Of a stretch of 64,000 bases of DNA, positions 42,987-53,636 are shown one piece after another (the stretch's first letter is position 1; the number at the start of each line of letters is the position of its first letter). The stretch is from Gammaproteobacteria bacterium (lineage in GTDB: Bacteria; Pseudomonadota; Gammaproteobacteria; Arenicellales; JAANXG01): NCBI GenBank assembly GCA_024638505.1, contig JAHEKE010000015.1, positions 1 through 64,000 of the forward strand. Direction: 5' to 3'. The position numbers and the translations under genes were made by a program. The notes beneath the pieces are model-generated. The model had not been told where the DNA came from, made no database searches, and saw only the letters and a list, made by a program, of their open reading frames with translations.

Positions 42987-44390
42987 ATGGCCGGAAAAAC
43001 GTTATATGACAAGCTATGGGATGCGCATGTCGTACATACCGACGCTGACGGTATCAGTGTGCTGTATATCGATCGCCATCTGGTGCATGAAGTCACCTCA
43101 CCGCAAGCATTCGAAGGACTTCGTCTGGCGCATCGCCGTCCATGGCGGGTGCACGCAAATCTCGCAGTAGCCGACCACAACATTCCCACAATAAACAGAC
43201 TCTCCGGTATCGATGATCCGGTATCGAAGCTGCAGGTAGAGACTTTAAGTTCGAATTGCCGTGAGTTCGGCATCACCGAATACTCGATCCGAGATGTGCG
43301 CCAGGGCATTGTGCACGTTATCGGGCCCGAACAGGGGGCAACCCTGCCCGGTATGACAGTTGTATGTGGAGACTCTCACACATCTACCCACGGTGCGTTC
43401 GCCGCGTTGGCTTTTGGTATCGGCACTTCCGAGGTGGAGCACGTTCTGGCCACGCAGTGCTTGCTGCAAAAAAAATCTAAAAACATGCGCATCCAGATCA
43501 GCGGACAGCTAGGCCGGGGGGTGACAGCAAAAGATGTGATTCTTGCCATTATCGGCAAAATCGGTACCGCCGGTGGGACCGGCTATGTCATTGAGTATGC
43601 CGGACCGGTTGTCGCCGCAATGAGCATGGAAGGCCGAATGACGATGTGTAACATGACCATTGAAGCAGGTGCCCGGGCGGGTATCATCGCTTGTGACGAC
43701 ACCACCCTTGAGTATGTGCAGGGTCGGGCTTATACCCCTCAGGGTGATCTATGGAACAGGGCCAAGCGCGACTGGCGCGACCTGCACAGCGATGCTGATG
43801 CCGAATTTGATCGGGAAGTAACGCTGCGCGCGGACGACGTTGCGCCACAGGTTACCTGGGGAACATCCCCGGAAATGGTAACCGCGGTCGACGGCGTGGT
43901 ACCCGATCCACAGAGCGAGACTGATCCGGCTCGACGAGAAGGTATTAATCGGGCGCTGGAATATATGGACCTTAAACCAGGTACGCGAATAACCGACATA
44001 GCCCTGGATAAAGTATTTATTGGATCTTGCACCAATGCTCGTATAGAGGATCTGCGCGCGGCGGCTGCCGTGGTGCGAGGCAAAACCGTGGCTTCCAACA
44101 TTGAACTGGCCATGGTGGTGCCGGGATCTGGCTTGATAAAAAAACAGGCGGAAGAGGAGGGTTTGGCCGAGATTTTCGTCGGCGCCGGATTTGAATGGCG
44201 CGAACCCGGCTGTTCCATGTGTTTGGCAATGAATTCTGATCGCTTGGAGGTTGGAGAACGCTGCGCCTCAACCTCGAATCGAAATTTCGAAGGTCGTCAG
44301 GGGCGGGGTGGCCGCACCCATCTCGTTTCACCAGCCATGGCCGCCGCCGCGGCCGTACGTGGCCATTTTGTAGACGTGAGAGGCTGGTAA
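42987..44390 (+). CDS. leuC: 3-isopropylmalate dehydratase large subunit
   Basis: With LeuD, isomerises 2-isopropylmalate to 3-isopropylmalate in leucine biosynthesis. The 467-residue aconitase-family protein has [33 protein letters not shown] (parts: [19 protein letters not shown]; about residues 130-150), and 4Fe-4S ligands in [16 protein letters not shown] (about 348-363) and in [11 protein letters not shown] (about 409-419). Length matches E. coli LeuC (466). It leads leuC-leuD-leuB-asd; the leuD start is two bases downstream. Confidence 0.99.
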   Translation: MAGKTLYDKLWDAHVVHTDADGISVLYIDRHLVHEVTSPQAFEGLRLAHRRPWRVHANLAVADHNIPTINRLSGIDDPVSKLQVETLSSNCREFGITEYSIRDVRQGIVHVIGPEQGATLPGMTVVCGDSHTSTHGAFAALAFGIGTSEVEHVLATQCLLQKKSKNMRIQISGQLGRGVTAKDVILAIIGKIGTAGGTGYVIEYAGPVVAAMSMEGRMTMCNMTIEAGARAGIIACDDTTLEYVQGRAYTPQGDLWNRAKRDWRDLHSDADAEFDREVTLRADDVAPQVTWGTSPEMVTAVDGVVPDPQSETDPARREGINRALEYMDLKPGTRITDIALDKVFIGSCTNARIEDLRAAAAVVRGKTVASNIELAMVVPGSGLIKKQAEEEGLAEIFVGAGFEWREPGCSMCLAMNSDRLEVGERCASTSNRNFEGRQGRGGRTHLVSPAMAAAAAVRGHFVDVRGW

Positions 44391-44392
44391 CC

Positions 44393-45040
44393 ATGGATGC
44401 ATTTTCGAAAATTGACGGTTTGGTCGTTCCAATAGACCGGGCAAACGTTGACACTGATCAAATTATCCCCAAGCAATACCTCAAATCGATAAAGCGAACC
44501 GGCTTCGGGCCCAATCTATTCGATGACTGGCGTTATCTGGATGCCGGTGAACCGGGAGACGACCACAGCCAACGGCGCCTGAATCCTGATTTCGAACTCA
44601 ATCAGGAACGTTATCGCGGTGCGCAGGTACTGCTCGCCGGCGAGAACTTTGGCTGTGGTTCCTCGCGCGAGCACGCGCCGTGGGCCTTGCTGGACTATGG
44701 CATTCGCGTGATAGTTGCCCCGAGCTACGCCGATATTTTTTACAATAATTGCTGTAAGAACGGCATCCTGCCCGTCGTCCAAGATGAGGAGGTCGTTGAG
44801 GATCTGTTCCAACAGACAAGGGCAACGCAAGGATATCATTTACGCGTCGACCTTGAGAAACAGACGTTAACTACACCATCAGAGGTCACACTTCATTTCA
44901 CGATAGACCCGGGTGTAAAGCACCGACTGCTGCAGGGTCTGGATGATATCGCAATGACACTGCAGTATGCTGATGACATTCAACGCTATGAGGAACGTAG
45001 GCGTGCGCAGGCACCGTGGCTGTTCACTGCATTGAGTTAG
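44393..45040 (+). CDS. leuD: 3-isopropylmalate dehydratase small subunit
   Basis: The swivel-domain partner of LeuC. The 215-residue protein carries [21 protein letters not shown] (parts: [16 protein letters not shown], near residues 18-34) and the signature [17 protein letters not shown] (about residues 83-99). It starts two bases after leuC's stop, indicating tight coupling; leuB follows after 73 nt. Confidence 0.98.
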   Translation: MDAFSKIDGLVVPIDRANVDTDQIIPKQYLKSIKRTGFGPNLFDDWRYLDAGEPGDDHSQRRLNPDFELNQERYRGAQVLLAGENFGCGSSREHAPWALLDYGIRVIVAPSYADIFYNNCCKNGILPVVQDEEVVEDLFQQTRATQGYHLRVDLEKQTLTTPSEVTLHFTIDPGVKHRLLQGLDDIAMTLQYADDIQRYEERRRAQAPWLFTALS

Positions 45041-45113
45041 CGGTTGTTGCCTTAAGGTTTGTCTTGTCCGTTGGTTCGACTTGTAAGCTCAGATAACGGT
45101 AATCATCAGTAAC

Positions 45114-46211
45114 ATGGCTAAAAAAATCTTGCTCCTCGCTGGCGACGGCATTGGCTCCGAGGTGATGGCCGAGGCGGAAAAACTGCTGATTTTTTTAAGA
45201 GATGAGCACGCTTTTCAGGTTGAACTTGAGTCGGGCCTGGTAGGTGGGGCTGCCTACGACGAGATTGGTTCCCCTCTGCCTGAGGATACCCTGCAGAAAG
45301 CGAGGACAGCGGATGCGATCCTACTCGGAGCGGTTGGAGGACCGGCGTGGGAACGGCTGCCCTTTGATCAGCGGCCCGAGCGCGGTTTACTGGGCTTGCG
45401 GTCTGAATTGGGTTTGTTTGCCAACCTGCGGCCGGCAATAACTTATACTCAGTTGGCAGATGCATCGAGTTTGAAAACGGAACTGGTCGCCGGTTTGGAC
45501 CTAATGATCGTGCGCGAGCTTACCGGCGGCATCTATTTTGGCCAGCCCCGTGGGATACGTACGGTGGGAGGGGAACGGGAAGGATTCAATACTCTAGTTT
45601 ATCGTGAATCAGAGATAGAGCGCATTGCTCACGCCGCTTTCAGGGTTGCAGACAAACGCAGTAAACGCGTGTGTTCAGTAGATAAGGCCAACGTCCTGGA
45701 ATGCACCGAACTCTGGCGCGAAGTCGTAACCGAAGTGGCTAAGCATTACCCTGGCTGTGAGTTGATCCACATGTATGTTGATAACGCCGCTATGCAGCTG
45801 GTACGCCAGCCGAAACAGTTTGATGTTATTGTCACCACAAATATGTTCGGAGATATTCTGTCTGATATTGCAGCCATGTTGACCGGGTCTATTGGCATGC
45901 TTCCGTCGGCATCGCTGAATGATCAAGGCAAGGGCATGTATGAACCGGTGCATGGATCGGCACCTGACATTGCGGGATTGGACAAAGCCAACCCCCTGGC
46001 CACAATTTTATCGGTGTCGATGATGTTACGTTATTCGCTAGACCAGGCTGAACTGGCAGATCTCGTAAATCAGTCGGTTCACTCAGTTCTTGCACAAGGC
46101 CTGAGGACGGCGGATATTTTTACCGGCGCCGGTCAGTGCGTCGGCACCAAACAGATGGGTGATGCGGTGATAGCGTCACTCGGCGCGGAAAATTCCCGGC
46201 AGTCAGCGTGA
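45114..46211 (+). CDS. leuB: 3-isopropylmalate dehydrogenase
   Basis: NAD-dependent oxidative decarboxylation of 3-isopropylmalate. The 365-residue protein has the [13 protein letters not shown]-terminus, the substrate loop [13 protein letters not shown] (about residues 135-147), and the signature [26 protein letters not shown] (parts: [19 protein letters not shown]; about 243-261). Length is typical. Its stop overlaps the asd GTG start by four bases. Confidence 0.99.
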   Translation: MAKKILLLAGDGIGSEVMAEAEKLLIFLRDEHAFQVELESGLVGGAAYDEIGSPLPEDTLQKARTADAILLGAVGGPAWERLPFDQRPERGLLGLRSELGLFANLRPAITYTQLADASSLKTELVAGLDLMIVRELTGGIYFGQPRGIRTVGGEREGFNTLVYRESEIERIAHAAFRVADKRSKRVCSVDKANVLECTELWREVVTEVAKHYPGCELIHMYVDNAAMQLVRQPKQFDVIVTTNMFGDILSDIAAMLTGSIGMLPSASLNDQGKGMYEPVHGSAPDIAGLDKANPLATILSVSMMLRYSLDQAELADLVNQSVHSVLAQGLRTADIFTGAGQCVGTKQMGDAVIASLGAENSRQSA

Positions 46212-47230
46212 AAAATAGGTGCAGCGTAGCGGTAGTCGGTGCCACTGGGGCAGTAGGGGAGGCCATGCTGGACATACTGGCCGAGCGTAAGTTTCCTGCG
46301 CAGGAGATTTTTGCTCTGGCCAGCTCGCGTTCTGCGGGTAAGGCGATACCCTTCGACGGTAAAGAGCTTGAAGTGCTGGACCTTGCTCAGTTTGACTTCG
46401 CCAAGGCTGATATTGGGCTGTTTTCAGCCGGGGCCTCAATATCAGAGGTGTATGCGCCGCAGGCGGCGGCAGCGGGATGCATAGTGGTAGACAACACATC
46501 TCGGTTTCGATACGAAGACGATATCCCGCTGGTTGTCCCGGAGGTCAATCCTGAAGCAATAGCGCGTTACCGTCAGCATGGCATAATTGCAAATCCAAAC
46601 TGTTCAACTATCCAAATGGTGGTGGCACTGAAGCCGATATATGATGCCGTCGGGATTGAGCGAATAAACGTGTGTACCTACCAGGCAGTTTCCGGCTCTG
46701 GTAAACGTGCCGTAGCGGAGTTAACCGCTCAGTCTGAGGCGCTGCTTAAAGGCGAAAAAATTGAGCCGGCTGTGTATCCAAAACAGATAGCATTTAACGC
46801 CCTCCCTCATATAGACGTTTTCCTGGATAACGGCTATACAAAAGAGGAAATGAAGATAGTTTGGGAGACCCAAAAGATCATGGACAATCCGTCCATTAGG
46901 GTCAATGCGACAACGGTAAGAATCCCGGTATTTTACGGGCATTCAGAAGCAGTGCACCTGGAAACCGGTAAGAAAATAACGGCCGGTGAGGCACGAGCGC
47001 TGCTCAAAAGTGCGCCAGGGGTCTGCGTCATTGATGAGGCAAGGGACGGCGGGTATCCTACCGCCGCAACCGAGGGTGCGCACCACGATCAGGTGTACGT
47101 GGGCCGCATAAGAGAGGACATTTCCCACGAAAGGGGGTTGGATCTTTGGATCGTAGCCGATAATGTGCGTAAAGGAGCCGCCTTAAACGGTATACAGATC
47201 GCCGAACATTTGCTAAAAAGCTATATGTAA
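46208..47230 (+). CDS. asd: Aspartate-semialdehyde dehydrogenase
   Basis: NADPH-dependent reduction of aspartyl phosphate to the semialdehyde, the branch point to lysine, methionine and threonine. The 340-residue protein has the nucleotide motif [12 protein letters not shown] (about residues 9-20), the catalytic cysteine in [15 protein letters not shown] (about 129-143), [14 protein letters not shown], and the late GGYPTA region. It belongs to the USG-1/Gram-positive-like type found in pseudomonads. GTG 46208 overlaps leuB (GTGA), so it is part of the leu operon. Confidence 0.98.
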   Translation: MKNRCSVAVVGATGAVGEAMLDILAERKFPAQEIFALASSRSAGKAIPFDGKELEVLDLAQFDFAKADIGLFSAGASISEVYAPQAAAAGCIVVDNTSRFRYEDDIPLVVPEVNPEAIARYRQHGIIANPNCSTIQMVVALKPIYDAVGIERINVCTYQAVSGSGKRAVAELTAQSEALLKGEKIEPAVYPKQIAFNALPHIDVFLDNGYTKEEMKIVWETQKIMDNPSIRVNATTVRIPVFYGHSEAVHLETGKKITAGEARALLKSAPGVCVIDEARDGGYPTAATEGAHHDQVYVGRIREDISHERGLDLWIVADNVRKGAALNGIQIAEHLLKSYM

Positions 47231-47344
47231 CTGCAGGTTACTTAAATTTTGTGAGGACCTTGGCTAAAGTAATAACCTAACCGCAGGTCAAAAAAGCGGT
47301 TTTTGGCCTATCATTAAAGTCGGGCATACACGAGTGGAAACTAT

Positions 47345-50300
47345 ATGATAATCCAGCAACAGCGCTGTTTCGGTCTAACCAGGCTTGTGGTCAGCCTAGT
47401 CACTTTTTTATTTATTGGACAGGTTCATGCGTTGGGGCTCGGTAAACTGAGCGTGCTGTCGGCTCTGGATGAGCCCTTGGTCGCTGAAATACAGCTCACC
47501 GCAGTCACCGATGAAGCACTGGAGAGTCTTGAGATCAGTTTGGGGTCTGAGGAAGACTTTGCGCGAGCCGGAATCGACCGCGCATCGTTTTTACAGCAGC
47601 TCGAGTTCCAGGTTATAAAGGTAGGGGATCCCGCCGTCAGAATCAACACAACGCAACCCGCCAAGGAGCCGTTTTTACACTTCCTCATCCGGGCGGAATG
47701 GTCCGACGGTAAACTTGTGCGGGAATACACCGCGCTGCTTGATCCTCCACTTTATGCTGCGCAACAACCGGCTGCGGTCAGTGCGCCTGCGACAGAAGAA
47801 ATGACGCAGCCGCAACCTGCACCGGCAGAGAGTACTGTCACCTCTCCGCCGGAGGAGAGCCAATCAGTCGAGGAATCAAGTGCGGTAACAGGGCCGCAGT
47901 CTGGGTTCAGCGGCGCGGAATATGGCCTGACCGAACGTGGTGATACGCTCTGGGGAATCGCATCACAGCTGGATGTCAGTGGCTACGATGTCAATATTTT
48001 CCAAATCATGATCGCCCTGCAGAGAGAAAATCAGGAGGCATTCGAGGCGGGAAATATCAATCGTCTTAAAGTCGGCCAGATTCTTCGCTTATCCGATATC
48101 GAATCGATAGCCTCGATATCAGTGGAAGATGCAAGCCGAAGCTACACCGCGCAGCTGGAAGAATGGGAATCATATAAGCTCGCTCTGGCAGAAGCGGGCG
48201 ATGTGCTCAAGGTGCCCGCGCAGGATACGAGCGCGGTGGGCGTGGCTGAAACCACCACCGAGTCAGCTCCAGCCATGACCGAGCAGGCGCCGTCTGCGAC
48301 TGAATCAGCGGCGGGCGCGGCAGCGCCCGCGGCGGAAGTTTCGGCGGCTGCACCCGCGACCCAGGAAGAGCAGCCGACGGCGGAGGCGCAAGCACCCGAT
48401 GCAGCACCGGCGGTGGAAGAAGATGCGACCGAAGCTGCCGAGGCCGCCGAAGCGGAAGCAGCCACCTCGGAACAGGATCTTTTAAAGATCGTGCGGGCGA
48501 CGCTTGAGCAAGAGGAAGGCGAGGCCGCTGGTAGCGCGGAAAGTCAGGCTGAACTGGATGCTGCAAAAGCCGAATCCGCCGCAGAAGTAAGCGCACTGCG
48601 TGATCAAATCGCCACCATTGAGGAAGCGTTAGTATCGAGCGAGCTGCAGAATAAACAGCTGCAGGAAAGAATTACCCTGCTTGAAGGTCAGGTAGAAAAT
48701 GCGCAGAGGCTGGTCGATCTGGAAAATGAGGAATTAGCGCTGGCGCAACAGCAGGCAGCCGAGGCGCAAAAGCTTGCTCTGGAGGCCAAACAGCAGGCGG
48801 AGCAGCAGATGGCCGAGGCGCAGAAACTGCTGACCCAGGCGGAGCAGCAGATGACCGAAGCTCAGCAGGAGGTTACTCAAGCAGAGCAGCAGGCGTTGCA
48901 GAAAATTGCAGCAGCCGAGCAACAGGCGAAGCAGCAGGTAGCTCAAGCAGAACAAGCGGCTGCGCAAAAAATTGCGCAGGCTGAACAGCTGGCGGCCGAC
49001 CAGGTCAGTCAAGCCGAGCAACAAGCGGAACAGCAGGTACAGCAGGCGGAACAGCAGGCATTGCAGGCCCAGCAGCAGCCTGCACAGGCGCCCGCAGCCG
49101 TAGCAGAACCGAAGCAGGACATTGTCGAACCTATAGCAGCGGAGCCACAACAGGCAGCGCCGCAGCCTGTTTCACAGAAACCATCCAAAGCATGGTGGGA
49201 AAGCCTGCTTGATATGCTGGTCGGGAGCTCTATCACGGTAATTGCAGCGGTGGTGGGTATTCTGGTGTTGCTTGTGTCGCTGTTACTGATCATGCGTCGA
49301 CGGCGTTCCATTGCCGAGTTTGAGGAGAGCATACTGACTGGAAGCGCTCTCGATGGACAGACGGAAACAACCGAAACCGAGGCTACCGCCACAGGAACTG
49401 ACACTTCGTTTCTCAGCGATTTTGGTATGGCCGGCATGGGCACCATGCAGGCTGACGAAGTAGATCCACTGGCTGAAGCTGAAGTTTATCTGGCGTATGG
49501 CAGGGATGAGCAGGCCGAGGAAGTGCTGAAAGAGGCGGCTGCAAGAGATACCGGTCGGCACGAATTGAAGCTCAAACTCTTGGAAATTTATCAGCAGCGA
49601 AACGATCTGAATTCGTTTGAAACGCTTGCCGAGGAGCTCTATCCGGCGGGAGGACAGGGTGATGCGGCAGCGTGGGCTAAGGTGGTTGAGATGGGCCTCA
49701 AAATGAACCCCGATAACCCCCTGTTTTCGCAGGAGGTAACTGCGGTCACCGAAAACCTGACCGAGGCGCTGCCTGCTACGGTAAAAGAGGCGCTTAGTGA
49801 TGGCGGCGAGAGCTTCGAGCCCCTGAGCGATACTTCAACCAGTCAGCCTGAGCAAGAGCCCGCTGGTGCTGAAAAGGAGGAGCTGACGATGGACCTGCCG
49901 AAGGCGGTCGCTGACTTTACGCCGCCGGTGGGGGAACAGGTGCCGACTTTGTCTGCTGACGCAGATGACGATGCATTTGCCACCGACTCTGCCTCTCCAC
50001 AGGAACAGGTTAAACGGGATATTGCAGCCAGTGCAGATACGCTGGATACCGAACTCAGCCCGTTCCCCGCACCTGACCAGGATACCGGGCTGGACGAGGA
50101 ACTAGATAGACTGAGTAAACAGATGGAGGAGACGTCAGCCTCTGTTTCCGCTGAGCAAGGCGATCAAAAGCAGCCATCTGCCGAAGCCGATATGTTGAAC
50201 TTCGCAACGACCGATCCGTCAGAGATTGCATTCGATATGGATCTTGATGATGCTGATGCCAGTTCCACCGATACACAAGTCGATGAGATTAAAGCCGCCG

Positions 50301-50737
50301 CGGTAGAAGAGGAGGCGCCACCTCAGCCAGCTAACCTGGAGGCTAAAGGCGACGAGTTCGTAGACTTGGATCTGGAGCTGGCGGATGAAGCAGAAAATGA
50401 ATTGGTCCAAGCGCAAGCGGAAAGTGAAAAAGATCAAACAGATGAGGAATTTTTAAACCTTGATTTTGGCGAGACCGCTGAAGCGGACACCCGCAAAGAC
50501 GACGAAATCAGTTTTGAACTTGAGCCTGAATATGGTGGTGATGTTCCTGCTGCCGGTGATGATGGCGAAGACACCTCGGAGAAATGGGATGAAGCTGCAA
50601 CCAAGCTCGATTTGGCGCAGGCTTATCTGAACATGGGAGATAAGGCAGGGGCGCGAAGCATCATTGACGAGGTAATGAAAGAGGGTAGCCCCGCGCAGAA
50701 GAATCAAGCGGCGGAACTCGCAGCTCAGATTAGTTGA
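47345..50737 (+). CDS. fimV: Pilus/peptidoglycan-linked polar hub protein FimV
   Basis: FimV organises the cell pole and supports type IV pili and twitching. The 1130-residue protein begins with a signal peptide, then the FimV N-terminal domain with LGKLSVLSALDEPLVAEIQL (about residues 32-51), a LysM module for peptidoglycan binding (YGLTERGDTLWGIAS..., about 195-255), a long Ala/Glu/Gln-rich coiled coil (about 405-600, dominated by AEQQA/AEAQ words), one transmembrane helix (about 627-650, followed by RRRR), an acidic cytoplasmic domain with TPR-like AEVYLAYGRDEQAEEVL, and the conserved C-terminal FimV motif (TKLDLAQAYLNMGDKAGAR). The order asd-fimV-truA is standard. Confidence 0.97.
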   Translation: MIIQQQRCFGLTRLVVSLVTFLFIGQVHALGLGKLSVLSALDEPLVAEIQLTAVTDEALESLEISLGSEEDFARAGIDRASFLQQLEFQVIKVGDPAVRINTTQPAKEPFLHFLIRAEWSDGKLVREYTALLDPPLYAAQQPAAVSAPATEEMTQPQPAPAESTVTSPPEESQSVEESSAVTGPQSGFSGAEYGLTERGDTLWGIASQLDVSGYDVNIFQIMIALQRENQEAFEAGNINRLKVGQILRLSDIESIASISVEDASRSYTAQLEEWESYKLALAEAGDVLKVPAQDTSAVGVAETTTESAPAMTEQAPSATESAAGAAAPAAEVSAAAPATQEEQPTAEAQAPDAAPAVEEDATEAAEAAEAEAATSEQDLLKIVRATLEQEEGEAAGSAESQAELDAAKAESAAEVSALRDQIATIEEALVSSELQNKQLQERITLLEGQVENAQRLVDLENEELALAQQQAAEAQKLALEAKQQAEQQMAEAQKLLTQAEQQMTEAQQEVTQAEQQALQKIAAAEQQAKQQVAQAEQAAAQKIAQAEQLAADQVSQAEQQAEQQVQQAEQQALQAQQQPAQAPAAVAEPKQDIVEPIAAEPQQAAPQPVSQKPSKAWWESLLDMLVGSSITVIAAVVGILVLLVSLLLIMRRRRSIAEFEESILTGSALDGQTETTETEATATGTDTSFLSDFGMAGMGTMQADEVDPLAEAEVYLAYGRDEQAEEVLKEAAARDTGRHELKLKLLEIYQQRNDLNSFETLAEELYPAGGQGDAAAWAKVVEMGLKMNPDNPLFSQEVTAVTENLTEALPATVKEALSDGGESFEPLSDTSTSQPEQEPAGAEKEELTMDLPKAVADFTPPVGEQVPTLSADADDDAFATDSASPQEQVKRDIAASADTLDTELSPFPAPDQDTGLDEELDRLSKQMEETSASVSAEQGDQKQPSAEADMLNFATTDPSEIAFDMDLDDADASSTDTQVDEIKAAAVEEEAPPQPANLEAKGDEFVDLDLELADEAENELVQAQAESEKDQTDEEFLNLDFGETAEADTRKDDEISFELEPEYGGDVPAAGDDGEDTSEKWDEAATKLDLAQAYLNMGDKAGARSIIDEVMKEGSPAQKNQAAELAAQIS

Positions 50738-50764
50738 CCGCCGCTATGGAGGGTCCCCAATCTC

Positions 50765-51544
50765 GTGCGCATTGCGGCGGGAGTTGAATACGACGGCTCC
50801 AATTTCAGTGGTTGGCAGCGCCAGCACCAGCGAAGGACAGTTCAGCAAAGCCTTGAACAGGCCATAACGCGGGTCGCGGATCATGCGGTAAACGTGGTCG
50901 CCGCCGGCAGGACTGACACCGGGGTGCATGCGACAGGTCAAGTTGTCCATTTTGACTCAGATGCGATGCGCACGTCCCACCAATGGGTGCGCGGCATCAA
51001 TACCGCTCTACCGGATGACGTCTCGCTGTTATGGGTTAAGCCGGTTACGGATCAATTTCACGCCCGCTTCAGCGCAGTCAGCAGATCTTATCGATACATT
51101 CTGCTGAATCGGCAGGAGCCCTCGGCGCTGTTCAGGGCGCGCGCCGGGTGGGATCACCGAGTGCTTGATGTACGGGCAATGCGCGATGCTGGCATCACGC
51201 TGCTGGGCATACAGGATTTCAGCTCCTTCAGGGCCGCTGGGTGTCAGGCACGCAGCCCGGTACGGCACCTGCAGCAATTGCGCATCGGTTGTTGTGGTCA
51301 TTGGATATGGTTCGATATGGTGGCCAATGCTTTTTTACAACATATGGTCCGTAACATCGTGGGCACGCTGATCGCAGTGGGCGCCGGTGACGTGTCGGTG
51401 CCCTGGGTAAAAGAAGTCTTAGCCGCGCGCGATCGTCGCCGTGCCGGCCCATCTGCGTCACCACACGGTCTGTACTTAACTAATATAATCTACCCACAGT
51501 TGTACGATCTTCCGTCAAACGGTAACGCGGTTGAGTACTGGTAG
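50765..51544 (+). CDS. truA: tRNA pseudouridine(38-40) synthase TruA
   Basis: Modifies uridines 38-40 in the tRNA anticodon arm. The 259-residue protein begins RIAAGVEYDGSNFSGWQRQ, with the catalytic Asp in AAGRTDTGVHATGQVVHFD (about residues 46-64), then FHARFSAVSRSYRYILLN (about 99-116), and late VANAFLQHMVRNIVGTLIAVG (parts: FLQHMVRNIVGTL). GTG 50765 is the start, 27 nt after fimV. Length is usual. Confidence 0.98.
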   Translation: MRIAAGVEYDGSNFSGWQRQHQRRTVQQSLEQAITRVADHAVNVVAAGRTDTGVHATGQVVHFDSDAMRTSHQWVRGINTALPDDVSLLWVKPVTDQFHARFSAVSRSYRYILLNRQEPSALFRARAGWDHRVLDVRAMRDAGITLLGIQDFSSFRAAGCQARSPVRHLQQLRIGCCGHWIWFDMVANAFLQHMVRNIVGTLIAVGAGDVSVPWVKEVLAARDRRRAGPSASPHGLYLTNIIYPQLYDLPSNGNAVEYW

Positions 51545-51667
51545 CGGCGTGACTGAAATCCTGGCAATTGTCAGTAATGCGGCTGCGTGGCCTGCAATTT
51601 ACTGGATTATTCCGCGGTTAGCCCGGCGGTTGCCGGCCTCGGTACAGCAGCGATAGACTGCTGCGGC

Positions 51668-51698
51668 TTGAACAGCGTTTGCCTGTTACGGGTACAAT
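51668..51698 (+). promoter_or_regulatory. Candidate promoter for trpF
   Basis: TTGAAC (51668-51673) and TACAAT (51693-51698) with a 19-base spacer, in the 236-nt gap after truA. A transcript from here would begin near 51705 and so would include the TTG at 51781 but not the one at 51679. A CAGCAG/CTGCTG stem lies just upstream (51645-51663). Confidence 0.35.
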
Positions 51699-51780
51699 CG
51701 CGCTGGCAAGTGCAAAACCTAAGGCTCTGAGCTTCAGAAATTCACCAATTGCGGCGCCGGCCTCATGCGAATTTAATCTG

Positions 51781-52422
51781 TTGGATACGTTGATAAAAAT
51801 ATGTGGGATCACGCGCGAAGTCGATGCCCAAGCAGCAGTAGATGCTGGGGCGCATGCGCTTGGATTTATTTTTTATCAACCCAGTTCCCGCTTCATCGAA
51901 GCGGAACGGGCGCAATCCATTATTGATACTTTACCTCCGTTTGTCACAACCGTCGCTGTGTTAGTGAATCAAAGCAGGCAGGAAGTTGAAAGTTTGTTGA
52001 AAAAGGTATCGGTAAATCTCTTACAATTGCATGGGGAGGAGCCCGCCGAGCTATGTGACGCTTACGGTGCGCCGTACATAAAGGCGCTGCGCATACGACA
52101 CATTTCACAGGCGGGTAATGCGGCAAAGCGGTTTCCTAACGCGCGAGGTTTGCTGCTGGATACGTTGGTAGCTGCCGAATACGGTGGAACAGGCGAATGC
52201 TTTTCCTGGGAGAGGCTGCCCCGCTCTGTGACCAAGCCAGTCGTTCTGGCGGGGGGATTGAATGCGGATAATGTTGCCCACGCTATACGCACGGTAAAGC
52301 CTTACGGCGTCGACGTCAGCACCGGCGTTGAGACGGCGAGGGGCAAGAAAGATGCTATTAAGATACAGCAGTTCGTACAAGCAGTTCGAGCCGCGAGATT
52401 AAATGAAGAGACAAGTAAATGA
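51781..52422 (+). CDS. trpF: Phosphoribosylanthranilate isomerase
   Basis: Third step of tryptophan synthesis from anthranilate. A TIM-barrel of about 213 residues with [20 protein letters not shown] (about residues 5-24, catalytic Cys in ICGIT), [26 protein letters not shown] and [31 protein letters not shown] (seen in parts; ends with phosphate-binding GGLNADN). I start at TTG 51781 because upstream in-frame codons back to TTG 51679 encode a non-conserved stretch; the true start is uncertain and no strong ribosome site was found. Its stop overlaps trpB's ATG by four bases. Confidence 0.92.
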   Translation: MDTLIKICGITREVDAQAAVDAGAHALGFIFYQPSSRFIEAERAQSIIDTLPPFVTTVAVLVNQSRQEVESLLKKVSVNLLQLHGEEPAELCDAYGAPYIKALRIRHISQAGNAAKRFPNARGLLLDTLVAAEYGGTGECFSWERLPRSVTKPVVLAGGLNADNVAHAIRTVKPYGVDVSTGVETARGKKDAIKIQQFVQAVRAARLNEETSK

Positions 52423-53636
52423 AATCAGTACAGCCAATACAAAATTACCAGCTACCCGATGCGAGCGGCCACTTTGGACGCTATGGTGGAATATTCGTGG
52501 CAGAGACCCTGATGCATGCTCTGGACGAATTGAATCAGACATATCAGCGTTTCATCAAGGACCCTGATTTTTTACAGCGCTTCGACTGGGATCTACAACA
52601 CTACGTTGGTCGTCCCTCACCCCTGTATTTTGCGAAAAGACTTACCCAGCATTGTGGGGGTGCCAGGATATTCTTAAAAAGGGAGGATTTGAACCACACC
52701 GGAGCGCACAAGATCAACAATACGGTGGGGCAGGCTCTGCTCGCGCAGTACCTGAAAAAGCCCAGGATTATTGCGGAAACCGGTGCTGGACAACACGGTG
52801 TCGCCAGCGCAACGGTGGCGGCGCGTTTGGGTCTTGAATGTGTTGTCTATATGGGTTCTGAAGATATCAGGCGGCAATCAAGCAACGTGTATCGCATGAA
52901 ACTGCTCGGGGCCGAAGTTGTACCCGTTGAGTCCGGTTCCAGGACGTTGAAGGATGCGCTCAATGAGGCGCTCAGAGACTGGGTAACAAACGTTGACAAC
53001 ACCTTTTACATCATCGGCACGGTTGCCGGGCCGCATCCCTATCCGGTAATGGTACGTGATTTTCAGGCGGTAATTGGGCGTGAGACGAAACAGCAGATTA
53101 TGGAGCAGACGGGAGCCCTGCCGGATGCGATTGTTGCCTGCGTCGGGGGAGGGTCCAACGCAATGGGTATTTTTTATCCGTTCCTGGAAGATGAGGGGGT
53201 GCAGCTGCACGGCGTTGAAGCGGCTGGCGAGGGTCTGGACAGCGGTAGACACGCGGCCCCTCTGTGCGCCGGTAAAGTCGGCGTATTGCACGGCCAGCGA
53301 ACCTATCTAATGGAAGATGAAAATGGCCAGATAGTTGAGACTCATTCCATCTCGGCGGGACTCGATTATCCCGGCGTAGGTCCAGAGCACGCATGGCTCA
53401 AGGATCAAGGCCGGGCGCAGTACTGTGCGATAACGGATCAGGAAGCGTTGGATGCTTTTCATCTGTTGACCCGGCTCGAGGGCATCATCCCAGCTCTGGA
53501 ATCAAGCCATGCTGTCGCCTATGCGAAATATCTTGCGCAGAGCATGACCGCGGAGCAATCAATAGTAGTGAATCTGTCGGGCCGGGGAGACAAGGATATA
53601 CATACCGTTGCCGCGCTGGAAGGTATTGAGGTTTGA
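52419..53636 (+). CDS. trpB: Tryptophan synthase beta chain
   Basis: PLP enzyme joining indole and serine to tryptophan. The 405-residue protein has [12 protein letters not shown] (about residues 66-77), the PLP lysine in [18 protein letters not shown] (about 92-109), [16 protein letters not shown] (about 122-137), the phosphate loop [12 protein letters not shown] (about 241-252), and [16 protein letters not shown]. Length is typical for the TrpB1 type. It overlaps trpF by four bases and trpA by one, indicating coupled expression. Confidence 0.99.
   Translation: MKSVQPIQNYQLPDASGHFGRYGGIFVAETLMHALDELNQTYQRFIKDPDFLQRFDWDLQHYVGRPSPLYFAKRLTQHCGGARIFLKREDLNHTGAHKINNTVGQALLAQYLKKPRIIAETGAGQHGVASATVAARLGLECVVYMGSEDIRRQSSNVYRMKLLGAEVVPVESGSRTLKDALNEALRDWVTNVDNTFYIIGTVAGPHPYPVMVRDFQAVIGRETKQQIMEQTGALPDAIVACVGGGSNAMGIFYPFLEDEGVQLHGVEAAGEGLDSGRHAAPLCAGKVGVLHGQRTYLMEDENGQIVETHSISAGLDYPGVGPEHAWLKDQGRAQYCAITDQEALDAFHLLTRLEGIIPALESSHAVAYAKYLAQSMTAEQSIVVNLSGRGDKDIHTVAALEGIEV

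Noticed and set aside
48142-49446. Antisense frames opposite the FimV repeat region rich in Ala, Leu or Arg
   Set aside because: They are mirror images of the Ala/Gln repeat codons with no independent evidence.
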